Positions 1-8,366 of a stretch of 24,854 nucleotides of DNA are shown here, in pieces. Positions within the stretch are counted from its first letter, which is position 1; each line of letters starts with the position of its first letter. Location of the stretch: NCBI GenBank assembly GCA_910589115.1, contig CAJUSB010000044.1, forward strand, positions 1 to 24,854, in the 5' to 3' direction. The translations under genes and the position numbers were made by a program. This stretch comes from an uncultured Clostridia bacterium. GTDB lineage: Bacteria > Bacillota > Clostridia > Oscillospirales > Butyricicoccaceae. The notes beneath the pieces were generated by a model. The model made no database searches and was not told the DNA's origin. It saw only the letters and a list, made by a program, of their open reading frames with translations.

Positions 1-46
1 CCTTATGTTTTTTTCATTAGCCACCACCGTTACAACCTTATTATAG

Positions 47-937
47 CATATCAAACGGATGCAGCGCATTTTCCGCGAGGAATCCTGCGAGGCCGTCATT
101 GGTGCGGGCGGCGGCAAGGTTCTCGATACCGCGAAAGCCGCCGCATGTTTCCTGAATGCGCCGTGCGTGATCGTCCCGACCGCCGTTTCCTCGGACGCGC
201 CCTGTTCGGCTCTGTCCGTGATTTATCACGATGACGGCTCCCTCGACCGTCGTCTCCCCCTGCCGAAAAGCCCGGATATGATCCTGATTGATTCCGAGCT
301 GATTGCAAACGCCCCCGTCCGCCTGCTTGTCGCAGGAATGGGCGACGCCTTTTCTACGTATTTTGAAGCGCGTGCCTGCCGCGCTTCCGCCTCTGACAAC
401 ATTCACGGCGGAAAATCCTCGATTGCCGCACAGGGAATTGCCCGGATGTGCTACGACACCCTCCTGCGAGACGGCCGCAAAGCAAAACAAGCGGTCGAGC
501 ATAAGCTCTGTACCCAGGCCGTCGAGAATATCATTGAAGCCAATACGCTGCTCAGCGGTATCGGTTTTGAAAGCGGAGGCAAAGGCGCGGCGCATTCCAT
601 CGGCGACGGTCTGAATACCATTTCGCAGTGCAAGCGCATGATGCACGGCGAGAAAGTCGCTTTCGGAACGCTGGTCCAGCTGATGATGGAAAACGTAATC
701 GACGCGGAGTTGGAAGAAGCCTATTGCTTCTGCGTATCGGTCGGACTGCCGGTAACGCTGGCGCAGCTTTCCATTACCGAGGAGGTCCCGGCCTGCATTC
801 AGCGGATTGCAGAGGTTGCAATGCAGCCTGAATAAAGCACCCACAATATGCCCTTCCCGGTTTCGGTAAGCTCGGTCGCTGACGCGATTGCCGCCGCCGA
901 CGCCTATGGCTCCGCTTTCCTATCCGGAAAGTTTTAA
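47..937 (+). pseudogene. gldA: Glycerol dehydrogenase-like gene, broken at both ends
   Basis: This is a remnant of an iron-containing alcohol dehydrogenase of the glycerol dehydrogenase type, which oxidises a polyol with NAD. The NAD-binding glycine motif (GAGGGKVLDTAKA) and the family's C-terminal block (HGEKVAFGTLVQL) are clear. GldA proteins are usually about 360 residues. Here the first 80-90 residues are absent: family-like sequence starts at codon 47 (HIKRMQRI), directly after a TAG, and positions 1-46 do not resemble the family. At 833-835 an in-frame TAA interrupts the reading frame, yet the same frame goes on to encode the conserved tail (HNMPFPV and an alanine-rich helix) to a TAA at 935-937. 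The longest open piece, from ATG 59 to 835, would be 258 residues. It lacks half the nucleotide-binding domain and the end of the metal-binding domain, so activity is unlikely. The gene lies upstream of the mocA-like gene and may once have been its operon partner. Confidence 0.8.
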
Positions 938-949
938 TCGTCTGTTTTG

Positions 950-989
950 CGCCGTGTCATCCCGATCCGACACGGCGTATCCTGTTTTT
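950..989 (+). terminator. Rho-independent terminator after the gldA remnant
   Basis: A perfect 9-bp inverted repeat (CGCCGTGTC at 950-958, GACACGGCG at 969-977) with a 10-base loop is followed by a short T run at 985-989. It sits 12 bases after the ancestral gldA stop and only 20-30 bases before the mocA start. It therefore either ends gldA transcription or works as a leaky attenuator ahead of mocA, because no separate mocA promoter fits behind it. Confidence 0.7.
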
Positions 990-997
990 GAAAGGTC

Positions 998-1660
998 GTG
1001 ACTCTCAAGGTGAAAGCATACGCTGTTGTGGCTGCCGCCGGACTGTCCTCCCGTATGGGCGCGTGCAAGCCGCTCCTCCCCATCCACGGAATGCCTGCAG
1101 CCGCTTTTTTGCTTCGCACGCTGCTGACCTCCGGCGTTTCCTCCTGCATCCTGGTCACAGGCTTCCGCCGCGCCGAAGTGGAAGCTGCCTGCTCCGGGCT
1201 GTCCGGCGTAACCTTTGTCCACAACCCGGACTTTGCAAGCACGCAGATGCTGGAGTCCGCCCAGCTCGGGTTTTCCGCTGTCCCGGCAGATTGCGAACGG
1301 GTTCTGTTCACCCCAGCCGATATCCCGCTGACCGCCTCTTCTACGGTCCGGCGGCTGGTGGGATGCACGGATCCGCTCGTTTATCCCAGTTTTCGCTGCT
1401 GGCGCGGGCATCCGGTATCCTTTTGTGCGAAACTGCTGCCCGCACTGCTGCAATACCGCGGCGAAGGCGGGCTGAAGGGCGCTTTGTCCTCGCTGCCGGT
1501 GCATCCCACTTATCTGCCGGTTGACGATCCTTTTATCCGGATGGATATGGATACCCGCACCGATTACCAAAACCTTTTGAAGCAAATCGGGGAGACTGAC
1601 TATGGAATTGAAACTCAGTATGTGGAATTTTCACAGCTGGCTGCAAAACCGGGAGATTGA
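998..1660 (+). CDS. mocA: MocA-like molybdenum cofactor nucleotidyltransferase
   Basis: This protein of about 220 residues belongs to the MobA/MocA nucleotidyltransferase family. In that family MocA adds CMP to molybdopterin to make the dinucleotide cofactor used by xanthine-dehydrogenase-type enzymes. The N-terminal signature AAAGLSSRMGACKPLLP carries the GxxSRMG nucleotide loop and the lysine. TPADIP fits the metal-binding Asp position, and RGHPVSF is the conserved C-terminal block typical of MocA. The start is uncertain: GTG at 998 has AAAGG only two bases upstream, while GTG at 1010 removes four residues and is also possible. Its 3' end overlaps the next gene by 59 bases. The nearby three-subunit molybdenum hydroxylase is the obvious client. 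Specificity for CTP rather than GTP is inferred from context, not read from the sequence. Confidence 0.8.
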   Translation: MTLKVKAYAVVAAAGLSSRMGACKPLLPIHGMPAAAFLLRTLLTSGVSSCILVTGFRRAEVEAACSGLSGVTFVHNPDFASTQMLESAQLGFSAVPADCERVLFTPADIPLTASSTVRRLVGCTDPLVYPSFRCWRGHPVSFCAKLLPALLQYRGEGGLKGALSSLPVHPTYLPVDDPFIRMDMDTRTDYQNLLKQIGETDYGIETQYVEFSQLAAKPGD

Positions 1661-3077
1661 GCACAGTTTTTCCATCCGCAGCAATGCGCCTGCCATATGC
1701 GGCGTGCGGCTGCGTCGGGATACTGCGGACGAAGGCTGCGCGGTGCTGTCCGACGCGCCGCAGTCCTCCGGGTTCCGTACCGTGCTGACGTTTGAGGAAA
1801 ACTATATCTACTTCCGCACCCTCCTTCCATTTCCCGCGCTGGACGAACTAAACTACATGCTTTCCGTTTACAGCCATTAGGAGCAGGCGCTGCGGAGAAT
1901 CAACCTGACATATGGGAAAGTAACCGAACTGCTGGCGCTGAGCTATGAATTGCTCCCGCATCCGATCGTTGTTTTCCAAGGCGACCGGCTCCTTGCGGTT
2001 TCTCCGCGATTCCGCGAGGGAAGCGAAACGCTTTGGGAACACTACCGCAGCCAGACGTTGGACAAGATTTTACGCGAGCTGCCGGACGGCGTGGTGGAGG
2101 ATCGCCTCTCGGAACAGACCGACCCGGTCCTGCTCCCCTCCTCCCTGCTGCATGGAAAACAGATCATCCTTTGCAGCCGCCATTTTCAGCATCAGCAGTT
2201 CCGCCTGATCGTCTCTGCCAACGGCACGCCGCTGTCTCCCGGCGACCTCCACCTGATTCATGTGCTAACGGAATCCATCCGCTGCAATCTGGAACTTTGG
2301 AACCGCCGGATTCATCAGCAGTCCATCGGCCCGGAGGCGCTGTTCCTCTCAATTTTGCAGGATTCCGCAGTTCCGCCGCACGCCGCTGCCGCGCTCCGTC
2401 AGCTGGACTGGGAAGAGCAGCAGCATTACACGGTGTTCTGGCTGGAAAAGCGGGACGGTTCAGACTCCCTTGTGCTGGACAAGCTGCACCAATTTATGAA
2501 AAACCGGTATCCAGGGGCGTTTTCCCTGCAATACCGGTGCGCCGTTGTGGCATTCTGCAATCTGGATGCCGGGGTGGAAATCCCCTGCGAGGAAAGCCTG
2601 CGTCAAAGCCTTCCGTCTGAACGCTTTCTGGTCGGGCAAAGCAGCAGCGGCGCGGGGTTTTCCCTTCTCCCACAGCTTGCAAAGCAGGCGGAAAAAACCT
2701 TACGGCGGGCAAGGCAGGGCGGGCGCTTCTTCCTTGCCGCTCAACAGGTCATGCTGGAATATATCCATCAGGCGCTGCTGGACGACGTGATGCTGCAGTC
2801 GCTTGTCCACCCTGCAGTGCGACAGCTCCAGCGCTGCGACCGTAGCAGCGGCTCCCATTTCACAGAAATCCTTTGGCAGTATCTGCGGCTCGGCGGAAAC
2901 TGCAATGCCGCGTCGAAAGCACTGCACATGCATCGCAATACGCTGTCACACCACCTACTGCGCATACAAGAGCTAACCGAAATTTCCCTTGACGACCCGC
3001 AGGAACGGGAAGCCCTGCTGCTGTCGCTCCTGATTTCGCGCACACCCAAAGCCGGGAACGACGGCCAGGGAACATAG
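1602..3077 (+). pseudogene. PucR/CdaR-like transcriptional regulator interrupted by an amber codon
   Basis: The frame starting at ATG 1602, with GGGGAG seven bases upstream, encodes a 491-codon regulator but contains TAG at 1878-1880. Reading through the stop gives a continuous protein resembling the intact regulator at 8642-10054 along its length: a similar N-terminal domain (MWNFHSWLQ versus LWNLKEWYE), a variable middle, and a C-terminal PucR-type helix-turn-helix (AASKALHMHRNTLSHHLLRIQELT). At the interruption, SH*EQALRRI aligns with RQWENRLLDRI, so the stop replaces Trp, a one-base TGG to TAG change. A downstream piece could start at TTG 1950 and give 375 residues that keep the DNA-binding domain, so partial function is possible. 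In this family the C-terminal domain binds DNA and the N-terminal part senses a ligand, often a purine or sugar acid. Confidence 0.85.
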
Positions 3078-3085
3078 CCGCCCTA

Positions 3086-3706
3086 TCAACGGAAGGAAAA
3101 AACGGTCAGGATGCCTACGGTCATGAACCCGGCAATGCCAATGGACAAACTGCTCATAGCCCCGGCCATCTCGCTAAGCGTAATCGCACGCGACGTTCCG
3201 ACCGCGTGCGATGCGGTCCCGATGGCGACACCCTGCGCGACCTCTTCCCGGATGCCAATCAATTTCAGAAAAGAGGGGAGTGCAACGGCTCCGGTAACGC
3301 CGGTAAAAACGACCGCAACAGCGGTCAGCCCACCCAGGGATTCCGCCAGAGGAAGCGCAATCGGGCTGGTAACCGATTTGGGCAAAAGTGCGGCCAGCAA
3401 TTCCCAATCCAACCAAAACAGACGGCCCAAAGCGTAAATGCTGCCAACAGAGACCAGCGAGCCTGCCAATGTCCCGGCAAGGGAAACAGTCGCCGGAGTC
3501 AGCAATATAGACAGAAAGGCACCCCCGGTTTCATACGTCTCCAGCGGCGTGCCGGTCAGCGCCAGGATTGCGCCCAATGCCGCGGCGGAGAGCAAGAGCG
3601 GGTTTGCCAACGGGGTACGCAGCCGCGCCGAAATGCTTTTCGCCAGTTCAAACAGGACGAGCGTCAGCGCCAGAAAAGCCAACGGGGATGTCAGTGCCTG
3701 ACGCAT
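3086..3706 (-). CDS. lrgB: LrgB/CidB-family membrane protein, apparently with an internal deletion
   Basis: This is a multi-spanning inner-membrane protein of the LrgB/CidB family, which acts with LrgA/CidA in holin-like control of murein hydrolases and, in some bacteria, in pyruvate transport. Family blocks are clear: LLTPATVSLAG, LLPKSVTSPIALPLAESLGG and GIGTASHAVGTSRA-like sequence (VAIGTASHAVGTSRA). The ATG at 3706 has a strong GAAGGAGG upstream and overlaps the end of lrgA by 16 bases, so the two are translationally coupled. The protein has 206 residues against about 225-230 usual. The shortfall lies between ATVSLAG and GSLVS, where the family has a loop of about 20 residues with a PLYK-type motif, so a clean in-frame deletion is likely. 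Whether the shortened protein still inserts and works is unknown. It ends 9 bases from the converging regulator remnant. Confidence 0.85.
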   Translation of the reverse strand: MRQALTSPLAFLALTLVLFELAKSISARLRTPLANPLLLSAAALGAILALTGTPLETYETGGAFLSILLTPATVSLAGTLAGSLVSVGSIYALGRLFWLDWELLAALLPKSVTSPIALPLAESLGGLTAVAVVFTGVTGAVALPSFLKLIGIREEVAQGVAIGTASHAVGTSRAITLSEMAGAMSSLSIGIAGFMTVGILTVFSFR

Positions 3707-4074
3707 GCTTTTCCCTCCTTCCGCTGTATTTTTTGCGCCAGCAGAACCGTCCAGCCGGTGCAGGCAGCGGTCAGGAAGGTCGTAACAAAGCAGATCAGTG
3801 CCAGCTTGAACAGCTCGCCCTGAATCTGCGGATAAACCCGCAGGATGCCGAGCGTTGCAGGAATGAACAATACGGACATATTTCCGAGAAAAAAATCGGC
3901 GACCGTTTCAACGGCGGCCGGTTTCAGGCGCCGCGTCAGCAGAAGCGCCAGAAGGAACGCCATGCCGAGCACGTTGCCGGGCAAAGCGCCGCCAATCAGC
4001 GCGGAGAAGCAATCCCCCGCGACGCAGATCGCAAACAAAAGCGTGATTTGACGCAAAATCTTCATGTGGTTCAT
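3691..4074 (-). CDS. lrgA: LrgA/CidA-family holin-like protein
   Basis: This small membrane protein of 127 residues has the CidA/LrgA layout of about four hydrophobic segments and the family block LPGNVLGMAFLLALLL followed by VADFFLGNMSVLFIPATLGIL. LrgA/CidA proteins form holin-like oligomers and partner with LrgB/CidB, encoded next and overlapping here. The ATG at 4074 lies directly after GGGAG, whereas the ATG at 4065 (fourth codon) has better spacing and may be the true start. It follows, after a short hairpin-containing gap, a small gene of unknown function on the same strand. Confidence 0.85.
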   Translation of the reverse strand: MNHMKILRQITLLFAICVAGDCFSALIGGALPGNVLGMAFLLALLLTRRLKPAAVETVADFFLGNMSVLFIPATLGILRVYPQIQGELFKLALICFVTTFLTAACTGWTVLLAQKIQRKEGKACVRH

Positions 4075-4092
4075 TCTCCCTTCCGCAGCGTC

Positions 4093-4110
4093 CGGAACGC
4101 CCGCGTTCCG
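4093..4110 (-). other. Small GC-rich inverted repeat ahead of lrgA
   Basis: CGGAACGC (4093-4100) and GCGTTCCG (4103-4110) form a perfect 8-bp inverted repeat with a 2-base centre, in the 48-base gap between the end of the 4123-4485 gene and the lrgA start. No T run follows on the minus strand, so this is not a standard terminator. It could be an mRNA hairpin or an operator. Confidence 0.45.
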
Positions 4111-4122
4111 AAACGTCGGTTT

Positions 4123-4485
4123 TCATTCCGTTCCGGCGGTTTCCCGCAGCCTCCGGCGCACCATCGCAAGCAGCTCCGCTTCCCCCTCGCCGTCAAACTG
4201 GTACAAAGGGCAGCCTGTTTTCCCACGAACCGCCTGCATCACCCATTCGTTCATTGCTGCCATACAGCGGACAATCCCTCCGTAATATTGCAGCGTGCGT
4301 ACATCCGCTTCCGGCAATGCGGTTTCCTCTAATACAGCCGTGCTGATCCCACAGACGGACAGCTGTCTGGCTGCGGCCATTGCCATCGGAGCCGTTTCCG
4401 CATCCGCCAACAACGCGAAGTCCACGCCTTTGTTACGGACCTTCATCGTACCCTCAAAGGGCGGCGCATGAAGCATGGTTTTCAC
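4123..4485 (-). CDS. Small protein with weak transketolase C-terminal-domain resemblance
   Basis: This 120-residue protein has an ATG with AGGGGTG upstream and reads in the same direction as lrgA/lrgB. I do not firmly recognise it. Residues 17-110 (VDFALLADAETAPMAMAAA, then CGISTAVLEET, then a YYGGIV stretch) follow the pattern of the C-terminal domain of transketolase-like enzymes, which runs as a beta-strand, an alanine-rich helix, a 'GI-x-A-x-V' strand and a later Gly-rich turn. No catalytic thiamine-binding part is present, so if the resemblance is real it would be a stand-alone regulatory or binding domain. It sits directly after the hydroxylase operon terminator and before lrgAB, so it may be the first gene of the lrg transcript. 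It has no signal peptide or membrane segment. Confidence 0.55.
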   Translation of the reverse strand: MKTMLHAPPFEGTMKVRNKGVDFALLADAETAPMAMAAARQLSVCGISTAVLEETALPEADVRTLQYYGGIVRCMAAMNEWVMQAVRGKTGCPLYQFDGEGEAELLAMVRRRLRETAGTE

Positions 4486-4494
4486 CCCTTTCCA

Positions 4495-4534
4495 AGAAAA
4501 AAGGGGCGGCGCCCCGTTTGAGATGCAGCCCCTT
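4495..4534 (-). terminator. Terminator of the molybdenum hydroxylase operon
   Basis: On the minus strand, GGGGC-GCC-GCCCC (4515-4503) is followed by a T run (4502-4497). An alternative longer pairing uses AAAGGGGC further upstream with GCCCCTTT. It lies just past the stop of the FAD subunit gene and ends the three-gene hydroxylase operon. Confidence 0.75.
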
Positions 4535-4542
4535 TGTTTTGC

Positions 4543-5415
4543 TTATCCGATCTTGGCAGCGGCCTCACGGATCATATTCCGGACATTTACGTAAACCATT
4601 TCTTTCCGATACTCCGCCGAAGCACGTTGATCTGAAATCGGCTTGACCGACTGCTCCGCCAGCCGCGCCGCCTGCTCAATCACCTCATCGGTCAGCTTCT
4701 TCCCGACCAGCAGGTCTTCCACCGCATGGACGCGGATAGCCGTCGGCGCAACCGCACCGAGCGCAACACGCGCTTTATTGACGGTCCCGTCCTGATCCAG
4801 CCCGATCCGCACGCCGACACAGACAATCGAAATATCGGTATCCCCGCGGATTGCGTGCTTATGATAGGCCGCGGCGCAGTGCTCGCCCTGTGCGGGCAGC
4901 GTAAAGCTGGTTACCAATTCGCCCTGCTCCAGCACGGTTTTGCCGGGGCCGACGAAAAATTCCTCAATCGGTATATCCCGCTTGCCCTTTGGACCAACCG
5001 CATTGACGACCGCATCGGAAATCAGCAGACCGGGGGTCATATCCGCGCTTGGGGAAGCGTTGCAGTTGTTGCCGCCCATCGTAGCGCAGTTGCGGATCTG
5101 CGTGCTGGAAACATGGCCCGCGCATTCAGCGACGATCTGCCACTGGCTGCCGCGAAGCGCCGGGTCCCGCGAAATGCTCATCAGATCGCGGGACGCGCCA
5201 ATCACCGCCTGGTCCGCGCCGACCGTTACCTGCTTCAGCTCCGGGATCGCGGAAATGTCCACAATCGCTCTCACCCGTAGCGCGTGCGCTTTCAGCCGGA
5301 TCACCACGTCCGTACCGCCTGCAATCACTTTACAGTCGCTGCCGTACTCCTTCAGAAGCTCCAGCGCCTGTTCCAGCGTTTCGGGGCGGAAGTATTTCTC
5401 AAACTTCATCACCAT
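4543..5415 (-). CDS. Molybdenum hydroxylase FAD-binding subunit (CoxM/XdhB type)
   Basis: This 290-residue protein is the medium, FAD-binding subunit of a xanthine-dehydrogenase/CO-dehydrogenase-family enzyme. It passes electrons from the 2Fe-2S clusters to an acceptor. Both FAD motifs are present: IAGGTD at residues 31-36 and the TMGGN block within residues 108-125 (RNCATMGGNNCNASPSAD). The C-terminal CO_deh_flav_C domain follows, with a typical LGAVAPTAIR stretch. The ATG at 5415 has GGGGGAG upstream at good spacing and lies 14 bases after the 2Fe-2S subunit gene, so the two are cotranscribed. The protein is full length for the family. Nothing here fixes the substrate, and xanthine, another purine or another N-heterocycle are all possible. 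Confidence 0.95.
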   Translation of the reverse strand: MVMKFEKYFRPETLEQALELLKEYGSDCKVIAGGTDVVIRLKAHALRVRAIVDISAIPELKQVTVGADQAVIGASRDLMSISRDPALRGSQWQIVAECAGHVSSTQIRNCATMGGNNCNASPSADMTPGLLISDAVVNAVGPKGKRDIPIEEFFVGPGKTVLEQGELVTSFTLPAQGEHCAAAYHKHAIRGDTDISIVCVGVRIGLDQDGTVNKARVALGAVAPTAIRVHAVEDLLVGKKLTDEVIEQAARLAEQSVKPISDQRASAEYRKEMVYVNVRNMIREAAAKIG

Positions 5416-5429
5416 ATTGTTTCTCCCCC

Positions 5430-5921
5430 TTATGCTTTCCCGTTCATCTCGTCGCGGGCCGCTTCAATGGCTTCCACGATCTTCTTGTAGCCGGTGCAGC
5501 GGCAGATGTTGCCATGCAGCGCTTCCCGGATCTCATCCTCCGCAGCATTCGGGTTTTCGTCCAGCAGCGCCTTTGCGGAAAGGATCATGCCGGGCGTACA
5601 GTAGCCGCACTGAATCGCAAAATGCTCAATAAATGCCTTTTGCAGCGGATGCAGACCGTTTTCAGTCTCTAAACCTTCAATGGTCGTAATTTTCGTCCCC
5701 TGCGCCTGGCCGATCAGCATCGCGCAGGACTTGACCGCTTTGCCGTCCATAATAATCGTGCAGACGCCGCAGTTGGAGTCGTCGCAGCCGTGCTTGACGC
5801 CGGTCAGCCCCAAATTCTCGCGCAGTACTTCCAGAACCGTGCGGTTCGGCGCGGTCAGAAGCTCGGTCTGCCTGCCGTTTACCTCAAACGAAACGATGAT
5901 TTTATTGTCTAAGACGCTCAC
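5430..5921 (-). CDS. Molybdenum hydroxylase 2Fe-2S subunit (CoxS/XdhC type)
   Basis: This 163-residue protein is the small iron-sulfur subunit. The plant-ferredoxin-type cluster uses Cys46, Cys51, Cys54 and Cys66 (GCDDSNCGVC and SC). The second cluster, in the helical [2Fe-2S]-binding domain, uses Cys105, Cys108, Cys140 and Cys142 (CGYC and CRC). All eight ligands are present. It relays electrons from the molybdenum site to the FAD subunit. Translation starts at GTG 5921, which overlaps the TGA of the large subunit by four bases (GTGA), a sign of tight coupling; GGAGG lies upstream inside the large-subunit gene. Confidence 0.96.
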   Translation of the reverse strand: MSVLDNKIIVSFEVNGRQTELLTAPNRTVLEVLRENLGLTGVKHGCDDSNCGVCTIIMDGKAVKSCAMLIGQAQGTKITTIEGLETENGLHPLQKAFIEHFAIQCGYCTPGMILSAKALLDENPNAAEDEIREALHGNICRCTGYKKIVEAIEAARDEMNGKA

Positions 5922-8350
5922 TTTGCAGCCGCCTCCTTTGCTTTTTTCTCTTGGATGAGTTTCAAAATGCGTTCCGCAGTCATCGGGAAATAGGTCGGGC
6001 GAACGCCGACTGCCTGATAAATCGCTTCCGCAATCGCGGGCGGGAACGGAATGGTAATGGATTCCGCCATGCCCTTCGCGCCAAACGGGCCGTCCGGCAG
6101 CGGGTCCGGGTTAATAAAGGAATGGAAATCCGCAATCCTCGGAGATGCCAGCGTATCGGCAACCCGGTAATCAGAAAGTCCGGTATTCAAGAGAGCGCCG
6201 TTCTTATCGTAAATTTCTTCCTCCTGCGTCACGTAGCTGGCCGCCATGATTACGCCGCCTTCGATCTGTCCCTCAACCATTTTGGGGTTGATCGGATTGC
6301 CGGTATCCGCTGAGCACGCTACTCGCAGCAGCTTGATCTGGCCGGTTTCCTCGTTGACGGCAATTTCTACCGCCGCCGCCGCGTACTGGAACCAGTTCCA
6401 CATACGCTTGGTCAGGCCGTCATGCCCCCAGGAGCGGATCGGCGCGGGACAGAAGACCCCATGCCCCTCCACAGGCGAGAAGCGCATCAGCCCCCAGTTG
6501 CCCTGCGCATACGGAGAGGTGCTCTTAAACAGCTCCGAAAGCTCAAGCTCCTGAATATCCGAGCCAAGGATCGCCGCCTTATCGCCGTGAATCTCCACCT
6601 TGCTCTTATGTACACCGACTTCGCGGGCCGCGGCTTCCTGAAGCTTGTCCTTGACTTCCTCCGCCGCAATTTTCACCGCGTTACCGGTTGTATAAGTCGT
6701 ACGGGAGGACGCGGAATAGTTGTCGAACGGAGTCAGAATGCTATCGCCCTTAATGACCTTGATCTTTTCGATCGGCAGTTCGAGTACGGTCGCCGCAATC
6801 TGCGCCATGACCGTGGACGCTCCCATACCGTTTTCGTCGCAGCTAATCAGCACCTCGACGCTTGCATCGCTGTAGTAACGGACAATCGCCTCCGCACGGC
6901 CCAGCGGGGTATTCTGCTTGCCGCCGACCGCGCAGCCCTTGCCGCGCTTCCAGACCGAACCGTCCTGTTCGGAAGGTTTGTCGATCTCGATTTTTTCCGC
7001 ACAGGCCCGCAGGCACTTTTCTACGCCGATGGAGGTGATCCGTTCGCCATAGCCGTCCTCGCCGCCGTTCTTAATAAAGTTCTTCACGCGGATTTCCACC
7101 GGGCTGATACCCAGCTCGTCCGCCAGCTCGTTCATCATACACTCCATGCCGAACTCGGATTCCGGACAGCCCAAGCCGCGGAACGGGCCGACCGGCATGA
7201 TGTTGGTAACCGTCGCGGCTGTATCCATATGGATATTATCGATGTCATAAACGCAGACCGCGCCGGAGGAGGACAGACGGCCGGTATACGATACATTGTT
7301 TTGGATCGCGCCAATCTCTTCCACACAGTCATAATCCTGTGCGATTACGCGGCCGTCCTTCGTTGCGCCAAACTTGACGCGGCTATAAACCGGCCATGCG
7401 GCAGGCGCTCCGGTAAACTGCTCTTTACGGGTGTACTGATAAGCACAGCTGCGCTTGAGGAACAGCGAAATCATTGCGCAGAGCACTTCGGCGTAGGGTG
7501 TCAAACGTCCGCCGAACGAACCGCCCAGATAAGGCTGAATAGTGCGCACCTTAGTCTCCGGTACCTCGAAAATGTTGACGATCGCCGACTTGATGACGCC
7601 GTGGATGCCGCAGCCGCTGCCGTACATGGTAATGCTGTCATCGCTGTTGTAGGTGCAGATCGCGGTCGCAAGCTCCAGATGCGTGTGGGAACGGCGGCCC
7701 GTGCAGAATTCGCGTTCTACGATGATATCCGCCTTTTTGAAAGCCTCGTCCACATTGCCCTTATCCAGCACATAGTTGCCGACAATATTGGGGGATGTGC
7801 CCTCGCCGGAAAACTTGCTTTTTACAACGTCCAGACGACCGATGCCCGCCCAGGGGTTAGATGCGTCCACCACGCCGTCGCCATGGCCGGAAGCCGGGTC
7901 AATGACGGATTTCGGGTTCGGATCAAGCGCTTCGTGAACGTCCAAAATGTGCGGAAGCTGTTCATATTCCAACACGATCGCGTCAACTGCGTCTTCCGCC
8001 AGTTCAACCGTCTCCGCCGCAACGATTGCAATCGGCTGGCCAGCCCAGATGCACTCGTTGTTTACCGGAAAACGGACCGACTCCGGCAGGCGTTCCATAT
8101 GGAACGGAGAACGCTCCGCCGTAAAGATACGCGCCACGCCGGGCATGGCCTCCGCCTTGCTCAGGTCCAGCTTGGTGATCCGGCAGTGCGCCACGGGGCT
8201 GCGCAGGATTTTGACATGCAGCAGATCCGGAATGAACTTATAATAGTCGCTTGCAAACAGGCCCTTGCCGGTAGCCTTGTCATAAGCATCGACGCGGATC
8301 GAGGTCTTACCAATATAGTTATTGGCTGCTTTTTCAGGCGTATTACTCAC
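5918..8350 (-). CDS. Molybdenum hydroxylase Mo-cofactor catalytic subunit (CoxL/XdhA type)
   Basis: This 810-residue protein is the large subunit, which binds the molybdopterin cofactor and hydroxylates the substrate. It shows the aldehyde oxidase/xanthine dehydrogenase a/b-hammerhead near the N-terminus, then GGSFGGR (about residues 276-282), GPFRGLG (about 388-394), and near the C-terminus GAKGMAE, whose Glu (about 763) matches the catalytic base. The form I CO-dehydrogenase motif AYxCSFR is absent, so this is not a true CO dehydrogenase. I chose GTG 8350 because AGAAGGAGGT lies at 8366-8357. An upstream extension to 8491 is open but lacks such a site and would add 47 residues with no family match. 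The gene heads a coxL-coxS-coxM operon divergent from a PucR-like regulator. It is intact while several neighbours are broken. Confidence 0.95.
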   Translation of the reverse strand: MSNTPEKAANNYIGKTSIRVDAYDKATGKGLFASDYYKFIPDLLHVKILRSPVAHCRITKLDLSKAEAMPGVARIFTAERSPFHMERLPESVRFPVNNECIWAGQPIAIVAAETVELAEDAVDAIVLEYEQLPHILDVHEALDPNPKSVIDPASGHGDGVVDASNPWAGIGRLDVVKSKFSGEGTSPNIVGNYVLDKGNVDEAFKKADIIVEREFCTGRRSHTHLELATAICTYNSDDSITMYGSGCGIHGVIKSAIVNIFEVPETKVRTIQPYLGGSFGGRLTPYAEVLCAMISLFLKRSCAYQYTRKEQFTGAPAAWPVYSRVKFGATKDGRVIAQDYDCVEEIGAIQNNVSYTGRLSSSGAVCVYDIDNIHMDTAATVTNIMPVGPFRGLGCPESEFGMECMMNELADELGISPVEIRVKNFIKNGGEDGYGERITSIGVEKCLRACAEKIEIDKPSEQDGSVWKRGKGCAVGGKQNTPLGRAEAIVRYYSDASVEVLISCDENGMGASTVMAQIAATVLELPIEKIKVIKGDSILTPFDNYSASSRTTYTTGNAVKIAAEEVKDKLQEAAAREVGVHKSKVEIHGDKAAILGSDIQELELSELFKSTSPYAQGNWGLMRFSPVEGHGVFCPAPIRSWGHDGLTKRMWNWFQYAAAAVEIAVNEETGQIKLLRVACSADTGNPINPKMVEGQIEGGVIMAASYVTQEEEIYDKNGALLNTGLSDYRVADTLASPRIADFHSFINPDPLPDGPFGAKGMAESITIPFPPAIAEAIYQAVGVRPTYFPMTAERILKLIQEKKAKEAAAK

Positions 8351-8356
8351 AATACT

Positions 8357-8366
8357 ACCTCCTTCT
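8357..8366 (-). promoter_or_regulatory. Strong ribosome binding site that fixes the large-subunit start
   Basis: AGAAGGAGGT on the minus strand, six bases before GTG 8350, is a near-perfect Shine-Dalgarno sequence. It decides the start over the longer open frame beginning at 8491. Confidence 0.85.

Noticed and set aside
41..844. A 267-codon minus-strand open frame over the gldA remnant.
   Set aside because: The plus strand carries unmistakable GldA motifs, and the minus-strand product has no family pattern or ribosome binding site.
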